DNA of 64,000 bases from Diadophis punctatus similis (GCA_023053685.1 JALIGW010000004.1:82479297-82543296), one strand, 5' to 3'; counted from the stretch's first letter, positions 46,181-58,021 are shown. The notes: generated by a model not told the origin, from the letters alone. Made by a program: numbers and translations.

Positions 46181-47199
46181 GAGAGACAAAAGACAAAGTT
46201 TTGAAGTACTTACTTTAAAAAAATACTTAGAAACATGTCATCTTCTGTTAAATGTCTCCACAGAATCTAAACGTACAACCAATTTATCAACAGAACTTGA
46301 ATTCTAGAGTTATTGAGATAGGAATTCAAGAGATTTCCAGTGTGAGAAATTGAGCATTTTTAGAGCTAAAAGGAGAAATAAATGTAACAGGCTTTGAAGT
46401 TTCCAAACAGTAACTTGAACTGACCTTGTTGATGCCAATATTTTTTCCCTTTAACTTTCTCCTCTCTTTTCTACTTTAATATGATGGGTACATTTATTTA
46501 TGGATTTAAAATATTAAAGTCCAGCATCCCTCCATCCCAAATTCCACCCGTGCATTTCAACCTGCTTCATTTTATCTTATGAATGATTTAATACTCTATT
46601 CATATCTAAAATAGATGAATTTTTAAAAATGGCTTTTAAAAGAAATTGGAATAAATCAGAGTCCAATCATTTTTTCCCTCTGAAGTGAATTTACCATCAA
46701 CTTTAAAAAGGTGCTGTTTACATGGAAAATAATTTCATATATGGAAATTTTGATCTCAATTATAGCAAAGAAACACTTTAAAAACAATTCTTGAATTTAC
46801 AGATTAATTCCGTACAGTTCTGTTTTATTATTAAGACTTCACATAAGTGCTTATCTGGTAAAGGGCCAACATCTACCATCTACAGGACTAAAATACTTAT
46901 TAAACTCCTTTAAAAAGTAGAAAATTTGTAGGTATTTAAGGCAATATATTTGGTTGCCAGTTGCGGCACAGCAAAATTTCAGAAAATTTATTAACATTTT
47001 CCACTGTCTTCTTAATGTGTAAGTAACATAAACAATACAAATAAGAGAACTGTTGTGGCTTAACAGTTACTCAAAGTATATGTAAGTCTGATAGAAAGAG
47101 AGCATGAGAATTCACTGAAAAACTGGTATAATATATATATATATATATAAAATATAAAATCTGGTATAATATATATATATATACACTGCACACCAGAAC
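46181..47199. other. Unique AT-rich DNA
   Basis: About 1 kb with nothing recognised, apart from two (AT)n runs near 47135 and 47170. Confidence 0.4.
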
Positions 47200-47545
47200 A
47201 ACTAGAAACAAGAACAGTTTTTTCCCAAACGCCATCACTCTGCTAAACAAATAATTCCCTCAACACTGTCAAACTATTCACTAAGTCTGCACTACTATTA
47301 ATCATCTCATCGTTCCCATCACCCATCTCCTCCCACTAATGACTGCATGACTGTAACTTTGTTGCCTGTATCCTTACGATTTATATTGACTAGTTCCTAA
47401 TATGATTTGATTGCTTATTTGTACCCGGAATATCATTAAGTATTGTACCTTATGATTCTTGACGAACGTATCTTTTCTTTTATGTACACTGAGAGCCTAT
47501 GCACCAAAGACAAATTCCTTGTGTGTCCAATCACACTTGGCCAAT
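47200..47545 (+). mobile_element. LINE lineage S, 3' end
   Basis: It begins 'accagaacaactagaaacaa' (end of an ORF2-like region, frames lost), followed by a long 3' UTR with 'accaaagacaaattccttgt' and 'cacttggccaattaagaatt'. It runs into (CTATT)n. The (AATAG)-type tail fits the microsatellite-seeding CR1/L3 LINEs reported from snakes. Confidence 0.65.
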
Positions 47546-47737
47546 TAAGAATTCTATTCTATTCTATTCTATTCTATTCTATTCTATTCTATTCTATTCT
47601 ATTCCATTCCATTCCATTCCATTCCATTCCATGTTCTGTTCTGTTCTGTTCTGTTCTGTTCTGTTCTGTTCTGTTCTATTCTATTCTATGTTTTCTGTTT
47701 TCTGTTTTCTATTCTATTTCTATTCTATTCTATTCTA
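47546..47737. repeat. Pentanucleotide array: ATTCT, ATTCC, GTTCT, TTTTCTG
   Basis: Blocks of slightly different five-base units follow one another from the LINE tail and return to ATTCT. Confidence 0.93.
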
Positions 47738-47815
47738 TTATGATTCTTGATGAATGTATCTTTTCTTTTTTGTACACTGAGAGAATATGCACCAAAGACA
47801 AATTCCTTGTGTGTC
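47738..47815 (+). repeat. Duplicate of the LINE lineage S tail
   Basis: This 78-bp piece ('gattcttgatgaatgtatct') repeats 47450-47527 on the far side of the array and then switches abruptly to family A sequence. Confidence 0.75.
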
Positions 47816-48149
47816 CAGCTCATTTAGGGACTGTTCAAAGTTACAACAGCACTGAAAAAAGTGACTTCATCCCCAGGGTCACATGATCCAAATTCAGACG
47901 CTTGGCGACTGACTCGTATTTATGATGGTTGCAGTGTTCCTGGGTTACGTGATCCCCTTCGATGATCTTCTGACCACCAAAGTCAATGGGGGAGCCAGAT
48001 TCACTTAACAACCGTGTTAACGCCTGCAGTGATTCACTAAACAACAGTGGCAAGAAAGGTTATAAGATGGAGTAAAACTCCCTTAACAAATGTCTCGCTT
48101 AGCAAACAGAAATTTTGGGCTCAATTGTGGTCATAAGTCCAGGACTGTG
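47816..48149 (+). mobile_element. TIR element family A (copy 4), left TIR missing
   Basis: The body matches copy 1 from 'ggactgttcaaagttacaac' to the right end 'ggtcataagtccaggact'. The left TIR is replaced by LINE S tail. Confidence 0.78.
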
Positions 48150-48157
48150 TTATTATT

Positions 48158-48214
<57 letters not shown>
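48150..48214. repeat. (TTG)n microsatellite
   Basis: A few TTA then about 18 TTG units inside or next to family A copies. Confidence 0.93.
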
Positions 48215-48330
48215 AATCCTTTCTACATGCCTCCTAAAATCAATTCTGTTACTCTAAGCAACTGTCTTGCTTAGCAACATCAATTTAGGGCTCACGTTTG
48301 GCCGTAACTCCAGGACTAGCTGTCATTAAA
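48215..48330 (+). mobile_element. TIR element family A, right-end fragment
   Basis: 'aactgtcttgcttagcaaca' and 'ggccgtaactccaggacta' match the family's right end. Confidence 0.6.
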
Positions 48331-48696
48331 GATCAGATCCATTCTGGAAACATGCACTTCAGATTTAATCAGTTGGAAATTCCTATATCCCACCTACATC
48401 TATTTCTTATCCGGTCTTTTTCTGAAAAGCCCTTTTGATAGAGACCTCCTGATCTCCTTCTTGGCAAACTTCAATCCCTCTGTTGACAAATGGATGAGAA
48501 AACCCAGAGTTTCCCTTCAAAGGTATTCAGCTGCCTGCAATCCAGCAATAAATAACTTTATGCCCAAAGCAATTTCTCTCTGCATTTGTCATAATGTTCA
48601 CAAACAAATGACGAAACGTCAGCCAGGCATGGCTTCTGAAAGAATTCACTACCAGTTATCTTTTTAATTAATTGTAGAATTCAGCTGAGATACACA

Positions 48697-48700
<4 letters not shown>
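48331..48700. other. Unique sequence
   Basis: Nothing recognisable. Confidence 0.4.
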
Positions 48701-48761
<61 letters not shown>

Positions 48762-48813
48762 CCTCCCTCCCTCCCTCCCTCCCTCCCTCTCCCTCCCTCC
48801 CTCCCTCCCTCCA
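48701..48813. repeat. (CT)n and (CCCT)n arrays
   Basis: A CT run at 48701-48757 turns into CCCT units to 48813. Confidence 0.95.
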
Positions 48814-48856
48814 GTTTTCTGATCTATGCCATATTGAGGGGATTTCATCCCTTGGA

Positions 48857-48893
48857 GGTGGGGGAGCCAGATTCACGTAACAACCGCGTAACA
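48857..48893 (+). mobile_element. TIR element family A, tiny fragment joined to L2
   Basis: 'gagccagattcacgtaacaa' is internal family A sequence; it joins the L2 copy at 48894 without a gap. Confidence 0.55.
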
Positions 48894-49382
48894 CCTATCC
48901 TCCGCCAGCTGCATTGGCTGCCTATTAGTCTCCGGTCGCAATTTAAAGTGTTGGTTTTGACCTTTAAAGCCCTACATGGCTCAGGACCAGGCCACCTTCG
49001 GGACCGCATCCTACCACATACCTCCCTACGACCAGTGAGATCCCACAGAGTTGGCCTCCTCCAGGTCCCATCAGCCAAACAATGCCGGTTGGCAGGTCCA
49101 CGGGGGAGAGCCTTCTCTGTGGGAGCCCCATCTCTCTGGAACCAACTCCCACCAGAGATCCGGACTATCCCCACTCTACTGGCCTTCCGTAAAGCCGTGA
49201 AAACATGGCTCTTCTGGCGGGGTGAAGAAGATCGGATTCCCCCATGTATGAATGGTTTTAAAGTAGTGTAATGTTTTAAAATTATTTTATTGTATTGTTC
49301 TTATTCCTGTTGTACGCCGCCCTGAGTCCTACGGGATTGGGCGGCCTATAAGAACTTTAAATTAAATTAAATTAAATTAAAT
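48894..49382 (+). mobile_element. L2 LINE, ORF2 C-terminus and 3' end
   Basis: The open frame (to 49271) reads [37 protein letters not shown] and [20 protein letters not shown]. It is followed by the L2 3' UTR 'gtacgccgccctgagtccta' and (ATTAA)n. It is 5'-truncated and about as well preserved as the copy at 31.9 kb. Confidence 0.9.
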
Positions 49383-49544
49383 CACGGTTATTTCATCTAA
49401 ATAGTATATGTTCTCTTGTACTCTCAATATTCATTCCTGCCTTCCTAGTGCAATTGCCTCCAGTTATTGCTTTGTCTTGTTGGTAATGAGATTTTTTTTA
49501 TTTTTAAGTTGCATTGGGGTAATTTTGTTTGTTTGTTATTGTTG

Positions 49545-49606
49545 CAAGTCGTATTAAGCCTTGCGGGACTGAGCGGGATATAAACGGCAGAATATAAAAT
49601 AAATCA
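49545..49606 (+). mobile_element. Old L2-like 3' tail
   Basis: 'taagccttgcgggactgagc' followed by 'gggatataaacggcagaata' resembles a diverged L2 3' terminus. Confidence 0.45.
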
Positions 49607-50096
49607 GCCAAGTCAATAATTCAAAATCCACCTCAACATCCTGCTTATTGCACTGTTAAGGATTGCCTGTAATCAAATTTTCCAACAGACTTTGCAGACA
49701 TACAAGGGAACAAGGAGGTATTCTGATATCCTTAAGATGCTAAATTTAACAGGAAAGAGTGAATTGCTTTCACATTTAACTTGGAACGGATGAAAACGTG
49801 ATCCTTATCCACAGCGGGTCATTCTTTTCATTCCAGATATTTCTTTCTTGTTCCCATTCAGCTGCTTGCTAAGAATCTAATTTTTGGAGGCGATTTAAAA
49901 CAACAACAACAACCACCAGCACGATCATGAAAAGAATAGATAGCCAAAACTAAAGCGGTGAGACTTCCAAAATATGGCTGCCCTACAATGGAATATGACT
50001 CTGTAAAATGAAAGACCATCCACCTTGGTTCTATTATGCACATTCAGCCCCAGATAAACAGGAAATATTATTTATAGTGTGGAATAGGATCTTAGA
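49607..50096. other. Unique sequence
   Basis: Nothing recognisable. Confidence 0.4.
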
Positions 50097-50172
50097 GCAT
50101 AGAACATAGAATAATAGGGTTGGAAGGAGCTTGGAGGTTTCCTAGTCCAACCTCCTGCTCAAGCATGTTCCA
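50097..50172 (-). mobile_element. Very short CR1 3' end
   Basis: 'agggttggaaggagcttgga' and 'ctagtccaacctcctgctca' mark the terminal 75 bp of a reverse-oriented CR1. Confidence 0.8.
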
Positions 50173-50243
50173 GAAAGTTTAATTTGGTGAGCTGGAAGAT
50201 CTCAGGTTGGAAGAATGGAATTCAGCAATTATGAGTGGTATAT

Positions 50244-50277
50244 TTATTTGTTTGTTTGTTTGTTTGTTTGTTTGTTT

Positions 50278-50345
<68 letters not shown>

Positions 50346-50373
50346 TACTATTTCTTTCTTTCTTTCTTTCTTT
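50244..50373. repeat. (TTTG)n, (TTTA)n, (CTTT)n compound microsatellite
   Basis: About 8 TTTG, then about 17 TTTA, then 5 CTTT units. Confidence 0.95.
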
Positions 50374-50479
50374 GTCAACAAGTGCAAGGAAACAGGACAC
50401 ATGAAAAAATGGCACAAATAAATGGATATAAAGAAGCAAAACATAGCCATAAGCACATAAAACGAGTACATACAAATGG

Positions 50480-51140
50480 GTACAGTAGGACAGGGACGGT
50501 AGGCACGTTGGTGCGCTTATGCACGCCCACTTAGGGACCTCTTAAGAAACGTGCAATGTCCACGGTAGACAGTTTAAGGTAAAAGGTATGGGGGTTAGAG
50601 AAACTAACAACAGGATCAGGTAAAGTGTTCCAGATATTTACTACTCTATTGCAGAAGTCGTATTTTCTGCAATCAAGATTAGAGCGGAATACATTTAGTT
50701 TGTATCTATTGATAGCCCTAGTGTTATTGCAGTTGAAATTAAAGTAGTCGTTAACAGGTAGGACATTAAGGTAGATGATCTTGTGTACTAAGCTTAGGTC
50801 GGAACATAGACGGCATAGTTCAAGGTTATCCAGGCCTAAAATTTCAAGTCTACTGGAATAAGGAATTTTATTGTGAGCAGAGGAGTTGAGTACTCTTCTT
50901 GTAAAATACCTCTGGACCCTCTCTAATGTATTAATGTCCGAAATACAGTGTGGGTTCCAGGCAGGTGAGCAGTATTCAAGGATAGGTATGGCAAAGGTTT
51001 TGTATGGCCTAGTTAGAAGTATAACGTTACCAGAGAGAAAACTTCGTAAAATAAGGTTGACAACTCTTAATGCCTTTTTAGCAATGTTGTTACAGTCAGC
51101 TCTGGGGCTTAGATATCCCAATGAATAGTATCCCAATCAG
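50480..51140 (-). mobile_element. LINE lineage B, longest copy (ORF2 C-terminal 201 codons)
   Basis: The minus frame 50531-51136 is open and encodes the reverse transcriptase tail: AKKALRVVNLILRSFLSGNV, FAIPILEYCSPAWNPHCISD, TLERVQRYFTRRV, SSRLEILGLDNLELCRLCSD and DCRKYDFCNRVVNIWNTLP. The LEYCSPAWNP signature fits the Jockey group. The 3' UTR at 50480-50530 has the shared 'gtgcgcttatgcacgccc' motif in complement. The polymerase core and endonuclease are missing. Confidence 0.85.
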
Positions 51141-51444
51141 CTACAGCTAAAATGTTCAGTTGATTTCAAGCACCAGGAAAATCAGGAGGTTCGGGCAGTT
51201 CAAATGAGTATAAAGATTATAAAGTATAAAGATTGAGTATAAAGATTGATTGCAAGCTTAAGCTCTCTACAAAAATCTGAGCTACTAATAGTCATGGGAA
51301 GTGAGTGGGACTAAGAAGTCATTCAAGATGGCTAGACTTAGATCTCTTGCCGGCATGCAGCGACTCGTGACTTATGACACATTTGACGCTTCCCTTGGGT
51401 TCAGCCTGGTTATCTCCTACAATTAAGCAGCTTTAGGAACGACT
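51141..51444. other. Unique sequence
   Basis: Nothing recognisable. Confidence 0.4.
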
Positions 51445-51662
51445 ACATTTTTAAACAGCTCAAATACTTTGGCCACCAAATGAGAAGCGAGGAGTCCTTG
51501 GAGAAGACCTTGATGTGTTGAAAGATGGAAGGCAAAAGGAGAATGGGATGGCAGAGGATGAGAGGGTTAGATAGAGTCAATGAATATGAATTTGGGCAAA
51601 CTCTGGGAGACAGTGGAGTCACGAAGAGTCAGACATTAGCAACTGAACAACATCAACAAAAA
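51445..51662 (+). mobile_element. Old Bov-B (RTE) LINE 3' end
   Basis: 'aatactttggccaccaaatg', 'gggatggcagaggatgagag' and the terminus 'gtcacgaagagtcagacatt' align with the copy at 21.2 kb. It is more diverged, with a (CAA)n-like end. Confidence 0.85.
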
Positions 51663-52502
51663 TTCCTAAACACCATTGGCTGGTTTTGGCAACACCACCT
51701 TGAAGTGCACAAATAAATTAGTATTAAAAGATCACATGCATTTTTATGTAAAAAATCCATATAGAAATTCTGATTATATAAAACACCACACAGAGCAAAC
51801 AAAGAGCACAGTCACCATGTGCTTTACTGCTGAACTATTTAACTGTAACAGGAAACAGGAAACTCTACTTAGAACAAGAAAGCATATACCATAGATCCAA
51901 ATTTGTAAATACTGCCATCTACTGGTTGAATACTACTGTAGTTGTTGCATAAAAATATATTCCAACAATGAATTCCAACAAAATTGAATGGTACCTCACA
52001 GTCTCTTTTAGAAGCGATATTTACTTCCACTGCAAATAGTTAAATGATTAAGAACTGAATGTGGCAATGCAGATTATGTTTCATTCTAAATCGTGATCCC
52101 ATTATCAGTTTACTCACAAAGGAAAAAGAATAGAGAAAGCATTCAGCTGTTTTCCACTCTTATGTTAAAAAACAGCAAAGATCAGACTGGATTCTTAATT
52201 ACTGAAAATACCATTAATTTTCTGCACAGGAACAATTTTCTTTTATTACAGCTGTAAATTTATTGGCCGAGTCACTTGAATCATACTGCAAAATAAATTG
52301 CTGTATATCCCGAATTGCAGGGTGGATATAGAGATTTGACTCATTAGGTTTATTGCTTAGACACACACATACACTTCTCTTTTCAAAAAGAACTAAAATA
52401 GTTAAAGTTTTGTACTCATTTATAGTTTGGTGATTCAGAATTTAATCCCAGATTCAGGTTTTGAGTGACGCATGGTGTAGATTTTCAACAGGAAAAACCT
52501 TG
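51663..52502. other. Unique AT-rich sequence
   Basis: Nothing recognisable. Confidence 0.4.
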
Positions 52503-52575
52503 TACAGATAGTCCTTGACTTACAACCAATCATTCACTTAACAACCAGTTGAAGTTTCAGCAGCACTGAAAAAAG
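52503..52575 (+). mobile_element. TIR element family A, left-end fragment
   Basis: 'tacagatagtccttgactta' is the left TIR, followed by about 55 bp of the body. Confidence 0.7.
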
Positions 52576-52768
52576 TAAGCTTATATCATTATACAGCAAT
52601 AAAATTGTGCCCAGTTACAGGAAAGCAGTTTTTCACAGTTGGTGTTACATCATTTCTTAGGAAATCCTCATAATATCAATTTGTGTCATAATAGATTTTC
52701 TCCTAGTAGTCTACAATTGTCAGTTGAGCAAAGGAGGTGCCTTAGCAAACTATCAACATAAAAAGCTG
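52576..52768 (+). repeat. Unidentified repeat R shared with 57475-57660 (inverted)
   Basis: 'tgcccagttacaggaaagca' through 'gagcaaaggaggtgcctta' matches the complement of the other copy. In both copies it is followed directly by the same point of CR1. Confidence 0.7.
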
Positions 52769-53632
52769 ATCAGACTCTCGAAAGAGTGCAGAGAAGAGCA
52801 ACAAAGATGATTAGGGGGCTGGAGGCTAAAATACATGAAGAATGGTTACAGGAACCGGGCATGGCTAGTCTAGTGAAGAGAAGGACCAGGGGAGACATGA
52901 TAGCAGTGTTCCAATATCTCAGGGGTTGCCACAAAGAAGAGGGAGTCAACCTATTATCCAAAGCACTTGAAGACAGAACAAGAAGCAACGGATGGAAATT
53001 AATCAAGGAGAGAAGCAACCTGGAACTAAGGAGAGATTTCCTGACAGTGAGGACAATTAATCAGTGGAACAACTTGTCTCCAGAAGTTGTGAATGCTCCA
53101 ACACTGGAAGTTTTCAAGAAGATGTTGAACAACCATTTATCTAAAAATGATATAGGGCCGTGATGGTGAACCTATGGCACGCATACTTGAAATGGCACGT
53201 GGAGCTATATCGCCTGGCACGTGCGGCGGTGCCTGTTCCTCTTCTGAGTTTCTGGCACGCATGTGCATGCGATGATCAGCTGACCTTTGTGCGTGCGGCA
53301 GTGCCGGAAACTGGAAGAGCTGGTATTCCATTTTCTGGTGTGAGCATGTACTCCAACCAGCTGATCAGCACGTGTGCATGCATGGCAGTAACCAGAAGAC
53401 TTGCTGGCCAGCGCAAATACGCGCGCCAGAAACTGAAAGTTCATTATCTGGCACACGCATGCCCTCTGGGCAGCTCCTCTTCCTTGTCGTGGCCCAGACA
53501 AGCGTGCACGTGCTCCCTTTTTGGCACTCGGTGCCGAGAAGGTTCGCCATCACTGATATAGGGTTTCCTGCTTGAACCTGGGTTTGGACTAGAAGACCTC
53601 CAAGGTCCCTTCTAACTCTGTTATTATGTTAT
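52769..53632 (+). mobile_element. CR1 LINE 3' part, interrupted by hAT
   Basis: The frame 52786-53163 reads QRRATKMIRGLEAKIHEEWL, RRTRGDMIAVFQYLRGCHKE and LTVRTINQWNNLSPEVV. The sequence is broken at 53157 by a hAT element and resumes at 53564 ('ggactagaagacctccaagg') to the ATTCTG-like end. Confidence 0.9.
53158..53555. mobile_element. hAT MITE with perfect TSD inside CR1
   Basis: The 398-bp element has ends 'ccgtgatggtgaacc' and 'ggttcgccatcactg' and perfect atataggg duplications at 53150-53157 and 53556-53563. The interior repeats 'ggcacg' and 'gcatg' words. Confidence 0.92.
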
Positions 53633-54882
53633 TCAGTTGGACATTTGTACATATAAGCTTTTTCATCAATGATACGTTTCCTGGGTTCTATTTGGTATCA
53701 TCTTACCAAATTTCAGTTATTTATGAAAGTTGTAAAGATGCTTCTATAATGTTCTTCATAGAAGTTCCACAATTAGTTCATTCTCATTCTTTTTTTTTTT
53801 TTTGGAGGGGGGCAGGTTGCAACTGAGAAAATAAGATAAATTTGTTTTCTAAAACTAGTGTATGACTATTTAGAAATGAAGTTAGGAAACATCGTAAATG
53901 TCCTATCAAGAAAATTCTTCCTTTTTTAAAAACTCCATTTTGCCCTGGTGAGATTTTCCACAATGGACCCACCTCTGAAAATATATTAAAATTATTTTAA
54001 TATGCTAACATCTATTATAAATAAAGTGTTAAGCCTATGTATTGTTTTTCTCATTGATTCTCACATTGGCAAGGAAGCCAACTCTACAAATTAATTAATC
54101 TTAAATAAAGTATGAAGCATATTTATTGCTTTTCTCATTGAGTATCACATTTGTAAAGGAAGCCATCACTACAAACTAATTAATTTAAATGATAATGAGA
54201 TATTGCCTTTTTTTCTGACATCAACTTCCAGTTCAGTTACTAAGTTTTAATCTAATGTTAATTTTCTGCTTGGAAAGCTTGCTGCTTACGGTGCAATGTA
54301 AGTTAGGTAGAGATCATGAATTTTAAGCAACAAGGATTGTCAATATTTGTGCGTGTTGAAATTCAGCCAGGCTTTTAACAAACCAGTGCTATTTATTTCT
54401 TTTTGGTTAGTATCACTGATGCAAGTTTTATTTTGTCACTCATGAGATTTATGTTCTCCTTACATGTTAAAATATGGAAATCACATTAAAAATATCCAGC
54501 CTTTACTACTGAAGCATACAACAATACAAATCCTCCAGAACACAAACCAATTTAAAAGTGTCCAGGAAATTCAAAAGCTTTCAATTTATTTGCTCATATC
54601 CAAATGGCAACCAGTAACTACATGATGAGAAATCAATGCAGAGGAGGATAGAGCAAACCCAACGAGGTCTATATTATTAATTCTAAAAAAAACTCCTAAA
54701 ATCTTTAAATATGATCAAATGAATAATTCATTAAAGCATTATTCTTGATTAAGAAGAATAAAGACTGAAAGGCACATTGCATGAAAACTCAGAGGCTAGC
54801 ATGAATCTCATTGAGCAAAAGCGATATAGAAGTCTCCATTAATTATGCTTCAATGTGCATGCCCCCCCTTTAAACGTTTCCC
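53633..54882. other. Unique AT-rich DNA
   Basis: About 1.25 kb with a poly(T) near 53795. The piece 'cttattgcttttctcattga' near 54128 repeats 'tgtatttttctcattgat'-like sequence at 54040, a short local duplication. No gene seen. Confidence 0.4.
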
Positions 54883-54890
54883 CCCTAGGG

Positions 54891-55263
54891 CAGGGGTGTC
54901 AAACTCAAGGCCCGTGGGTCGGATTCAGCCCACGGGGTGCTTAGATTTGGCCCATGGGGCCACCCTGGAAACAATGAAGGACCAGCCTGTGGTGCCTCTG
55001 CCAGTGAAAACAGCTCTTTCGTTGGCTGTGACGGCTTCTTGCAGCCCTCTGCTAGTGAAAACGGAGCTCAGGGAGGCCGCGTACAGCCCCCCCCCCCCTG
55101 AGCTCCATTTTTTGCTGGTCTAAAGGGCTGCAGGAGACCAAAAACGGAGCCTCGACGAGTGATGTCAAGATGACCATGCCCCCAGCCACACCCCCAGCCA
55201 CACACCTTGGCCCGCCCCCAAGGTCAAACACAACCCTCAATCAAATCGAGTTTGACACCCCTG
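54891..55263. mobile_element. hAT MITE (caggggtgtcaaactc family), full length
   Basis: The 373-bp element has perfect 16-bp TIRs, 'caggggtgtcaaactc' and 'gagtttgacacccctg', and TSD ccctaggg (54883-54890) versus ccctgggg (55264-55271). Confidence 0.92.
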
Positions 55264-55271
55264 CCCTGGGG

Positions 55272-55903
55272 GGAAAATATGGTTGATTGCACAGCCAGCC
55301 AGATGTTGAGACTGGATTTGGCATTTTTTATCCACCTACCGAGTCCTCCCCAAGAACCTGGGATAGGCCAAAGTGGATGTTTGATGGTGTTAGAGGTATT
55401 GCTGCAGGATGTAAGATATTCCGAATAAAAGCTGCCTTTTGCAATTGACCGATGGGGATTTTGTCAATGCTAATGGGGTTGAAATGGTATTCCAATTGTT
55501 TTGGGCTTGCACCCAAGGCAGCTATGACTCTTGGTGCTACCTTTGCTTTCTTTTGCTACACTCCTTCTATTTCCATTTGCAACTTTGTTTGTGTTTTGTT
55601 ATCTTTTTCGGTTCTTTCTCTTCTCTTCTTCTTCTCCTCTTGTGGTTCAAGGAGACTGTGAGCATTTTTTTAAAAAAGTGGGAGAGGGCAGAGAGAAAGG
55701 GACAGGACCACCCAAGCAGATACAAATGATTTCTATGTCACCATTAGTAAAACCTGACCCTCAACTGTTTGTTAAAGTCCAGATGAAAGTTTATTGGCTT
55801 CCAACATTTTTTCTAGTGATCTGTGGGCCATAGCTAAAAAATAGGAGAGTTGATCAAGCTATCTTGTGTCACACTGGTCTCCCAAGATCACTTTCCACAG
55901 TTA
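55272..55903. other. Unique sequence
   Basis: The 96- to 100-codon frames at 55439-55833 overlap each other and show no domain. A CT-rich run lies near 55610-55640. Confidence 0.35.
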
Positions 55904-55911
55904 CAAAACAT

Positions 55912-56233
55912 CAGTGGTAGGATTCAATTTTTTTTACTACCTGTTCTGTGGGCGTGGCTTGGTGGTCATGTGACTGGGTGGGCATGGCCAGGGGGTGTAA
56001 CAGGCAGCACTTGGCCTACTGCACCCCCCCTGGGAGCAAAAACAGGCCACGGGGGGACACTCCCCCGTCTGCACCCTATTTTGGGCCTAGGAAGTCTCCC
56101 TGAAGCCTCCTGGGAGCCAAAATGGAGTGTGTGGGGTCTCCTGGAAGAGGCGGGACAGGAAGGGGCGGGACTAGCCAACAATTTAACTATCGGTTCGCCC
56201 GAACCGGTCCAAACTGGCTGAATCCCACCACTG
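55912..56233 (+). mobile_element. hAT MITE (gggattcaa family)
   Basis: The 322-bp element has ends 'cagtggtaggattcaatttt' and 'ctgaatcccaccactg', with flanks caaaacat/cgaatcat (6 of 8). The body holds repeated 'gggcgtggc' motifs as in the copy at 2572. Confidence 0.85.
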
Positions 56234-56241
56234 CGAATCAT

Positions 56242-57007
56242 TGAGTCTGTGGCTTTTCTGCATCAGAGGGAGAATTCAAGGTTATATCTCTCCTTCCAAT
56301 TATGTGTTCTGAAATCAAAGTCAAAGAGCTGAAAGCTGTGAAGGCCCCAAGCTTGCTACTTAATTGGCCCAAAATGGAAATTGCTACCTAATTGTATCAC
56401 GGGATTGCTCTCCAACCAACAAGACTGAAGTTTCACCTCATTTATGAATTCTCAACAGCTATACAAAATTCATTGGGAAGTAAGCGCTGATGAATTTTGT
56501 ACTCTCCTTTCTCACTAAACGTATTTAGGAATGGATTATGAAGTGTCAGTGAGCCCACTGTTGAATAAACATGCGGTAAGTTTATAACTTCAGAGCAGCT
56601 GAAATCTTCGCTGCAATCCTCAAGGAATTTGATTATTCTGTGTAAGTCCTGGTAATAAAACTGGTATTGCTCCGTTTGTAAAAAAAAAAAAAAAAACCCA
56701 TGACTGCAAATATTACTACATGTGAAATATTGTGAAAGAATCAGGTTGCTCTTTTACAATCAGCCTCCTTCCTTGCAAATTCATTCCGGTACAGATACGC
56801 TGCAATTGCTATCATGAATTCTTAACGTGATTAGATGGATTGTATCACTTTTAAAAAACAAAGTTCCATTCAATTTAATGCCTTCCTGAACTGTATGAGG
56901 CAACATGATCCAATGCATCTGATAGAGACCTGGTAATGGAAGAAAGGGAGGGAAGCTGGAATATATTAAGAATATATTGCATATATTAATGCATTCTGGT
57001 GAGAATA
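56242..57007. other. Unique sequence
   Basis: A poly(A) of 17 at about 56680 has no recognisable element upstream. Nothing else seen. Confidence 0.4.
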
Positions 57008-57474
57008 ACAGAATAACAGAGTTGGAATGGACCTTGGAGGTCTTCTAGACCAACCCCCTGCTCAAGCAGGAGACCCTATACCATTCCAGTCAAGTGGCTG
57101 CCCACTGTCTTCTTAAAAGCCTCCAGTGATGGAGCACCCACAACTTCTGAAGGCAAGCCCTTCCACTGGTTCATTGTCCTCACTGTTAGGACGTTTCTCC
57201 TTAGTTCGAGGTTGCTTCTCTCCTTGATTATCATTTCCATCCATTGCTTCTTTTCCTGCCTTCAGGTACTTTGGAGAATAGGTTGACTCCCCCCCCCTCT
57301 TCTTTATGGCAGCCCCTCAAATATTGGAAGACGGCTATCGTGTCACCCCTTTTCATTAAACTAGACATACTCAATTCTTGCAACCGCTCTTCATATGTTT
57401 TAGCCTCCAGCCCCTTAATCGTCTTTGTTGTTCTTCTCTGTACTCTTTCCAGAGTCTCAACATCTTTTTTATAT
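57008..57474 (-). mobile_element. CR1 LINE 3' part
   Basis: Reverse-oriented CR1 ('cagagttggaatggaccttg'; 'caaccgctcttcatatgttt'; 'gtactctttccagagtctca'). It ends at the same CR1 position as the copy at 52769. Confidence 0.88.
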
Positions 57475-57660
57475 TGGTAGTTTCATAAGGGCACCTTCTT
57501 TGCTCAACCAACAATTGTAGACTGCCAGGAGAAAATATGTTATGGGACCAATTGATATTATGAGTGTTTCCTCAGAAATGACGTAACATTAACTCTGAAA
57601 ACTGCTTTCTTGTAACTGGGCACAATTTCATTGCTGTATAATGATATACACTTATACATT
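57475..57660 (-). repeat. Unidentified repeat R (second copy, inverted)
   Basis: 'ctttgctcaaccaacaattg' to 'cttgtaactgggcacaattt' is the complement of 52576-52768 at roughly 85% by eye. Confidence 0.7.
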
Positions 57661-58021
57661 CTGTTTACCTATCAAGTATCTTAACAATTAACAACTTCAT
57701 TCAGAAAAATCACACCTTGAGTTAAAATACAGAGATAATCCTTTATTTCTGGGTTCACCAAGAATTTACCCGTCAACCTATATTTTAGTCAAAGCCTGGA
57801 GTTTGATGAAGGAGACAATCTTAGATCTTGATGTGCAAAAGATTAGAGCTAACAATGAGCTTACTGTATATATTTGCCCCTTACTATCCTCTTCCCTAAA
57901 TACTTTTTATCATATTTTTGTGCCTTTGCATACACTTGCTCTGGTGACCTTGGTGGTTGTGATGGGGAAATTTAATAATATCTTCTACCAAGAATGTTGA
58001 GAAATCTCTTCAGATATTTGA
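57661..58021. other. Unique sequence
   Basis: Nothing recognisable. Confidence 0.4.

Noticed and set aside
50207..50534. Hydrophobic frames resembling membrane segments (LFVCLFVCLF, LFIYLFIYLF)
   Set aside because: They translate the (TTTG)n and (TTTA)n microsatellites.
55439..55833. Overlapping 69- to 100-codon frames with Phe/Leu/Ser-rich content
   Set aside because: Three frames of one CT-rich stretch are open together, no domain is visible and no gene signals flank them.
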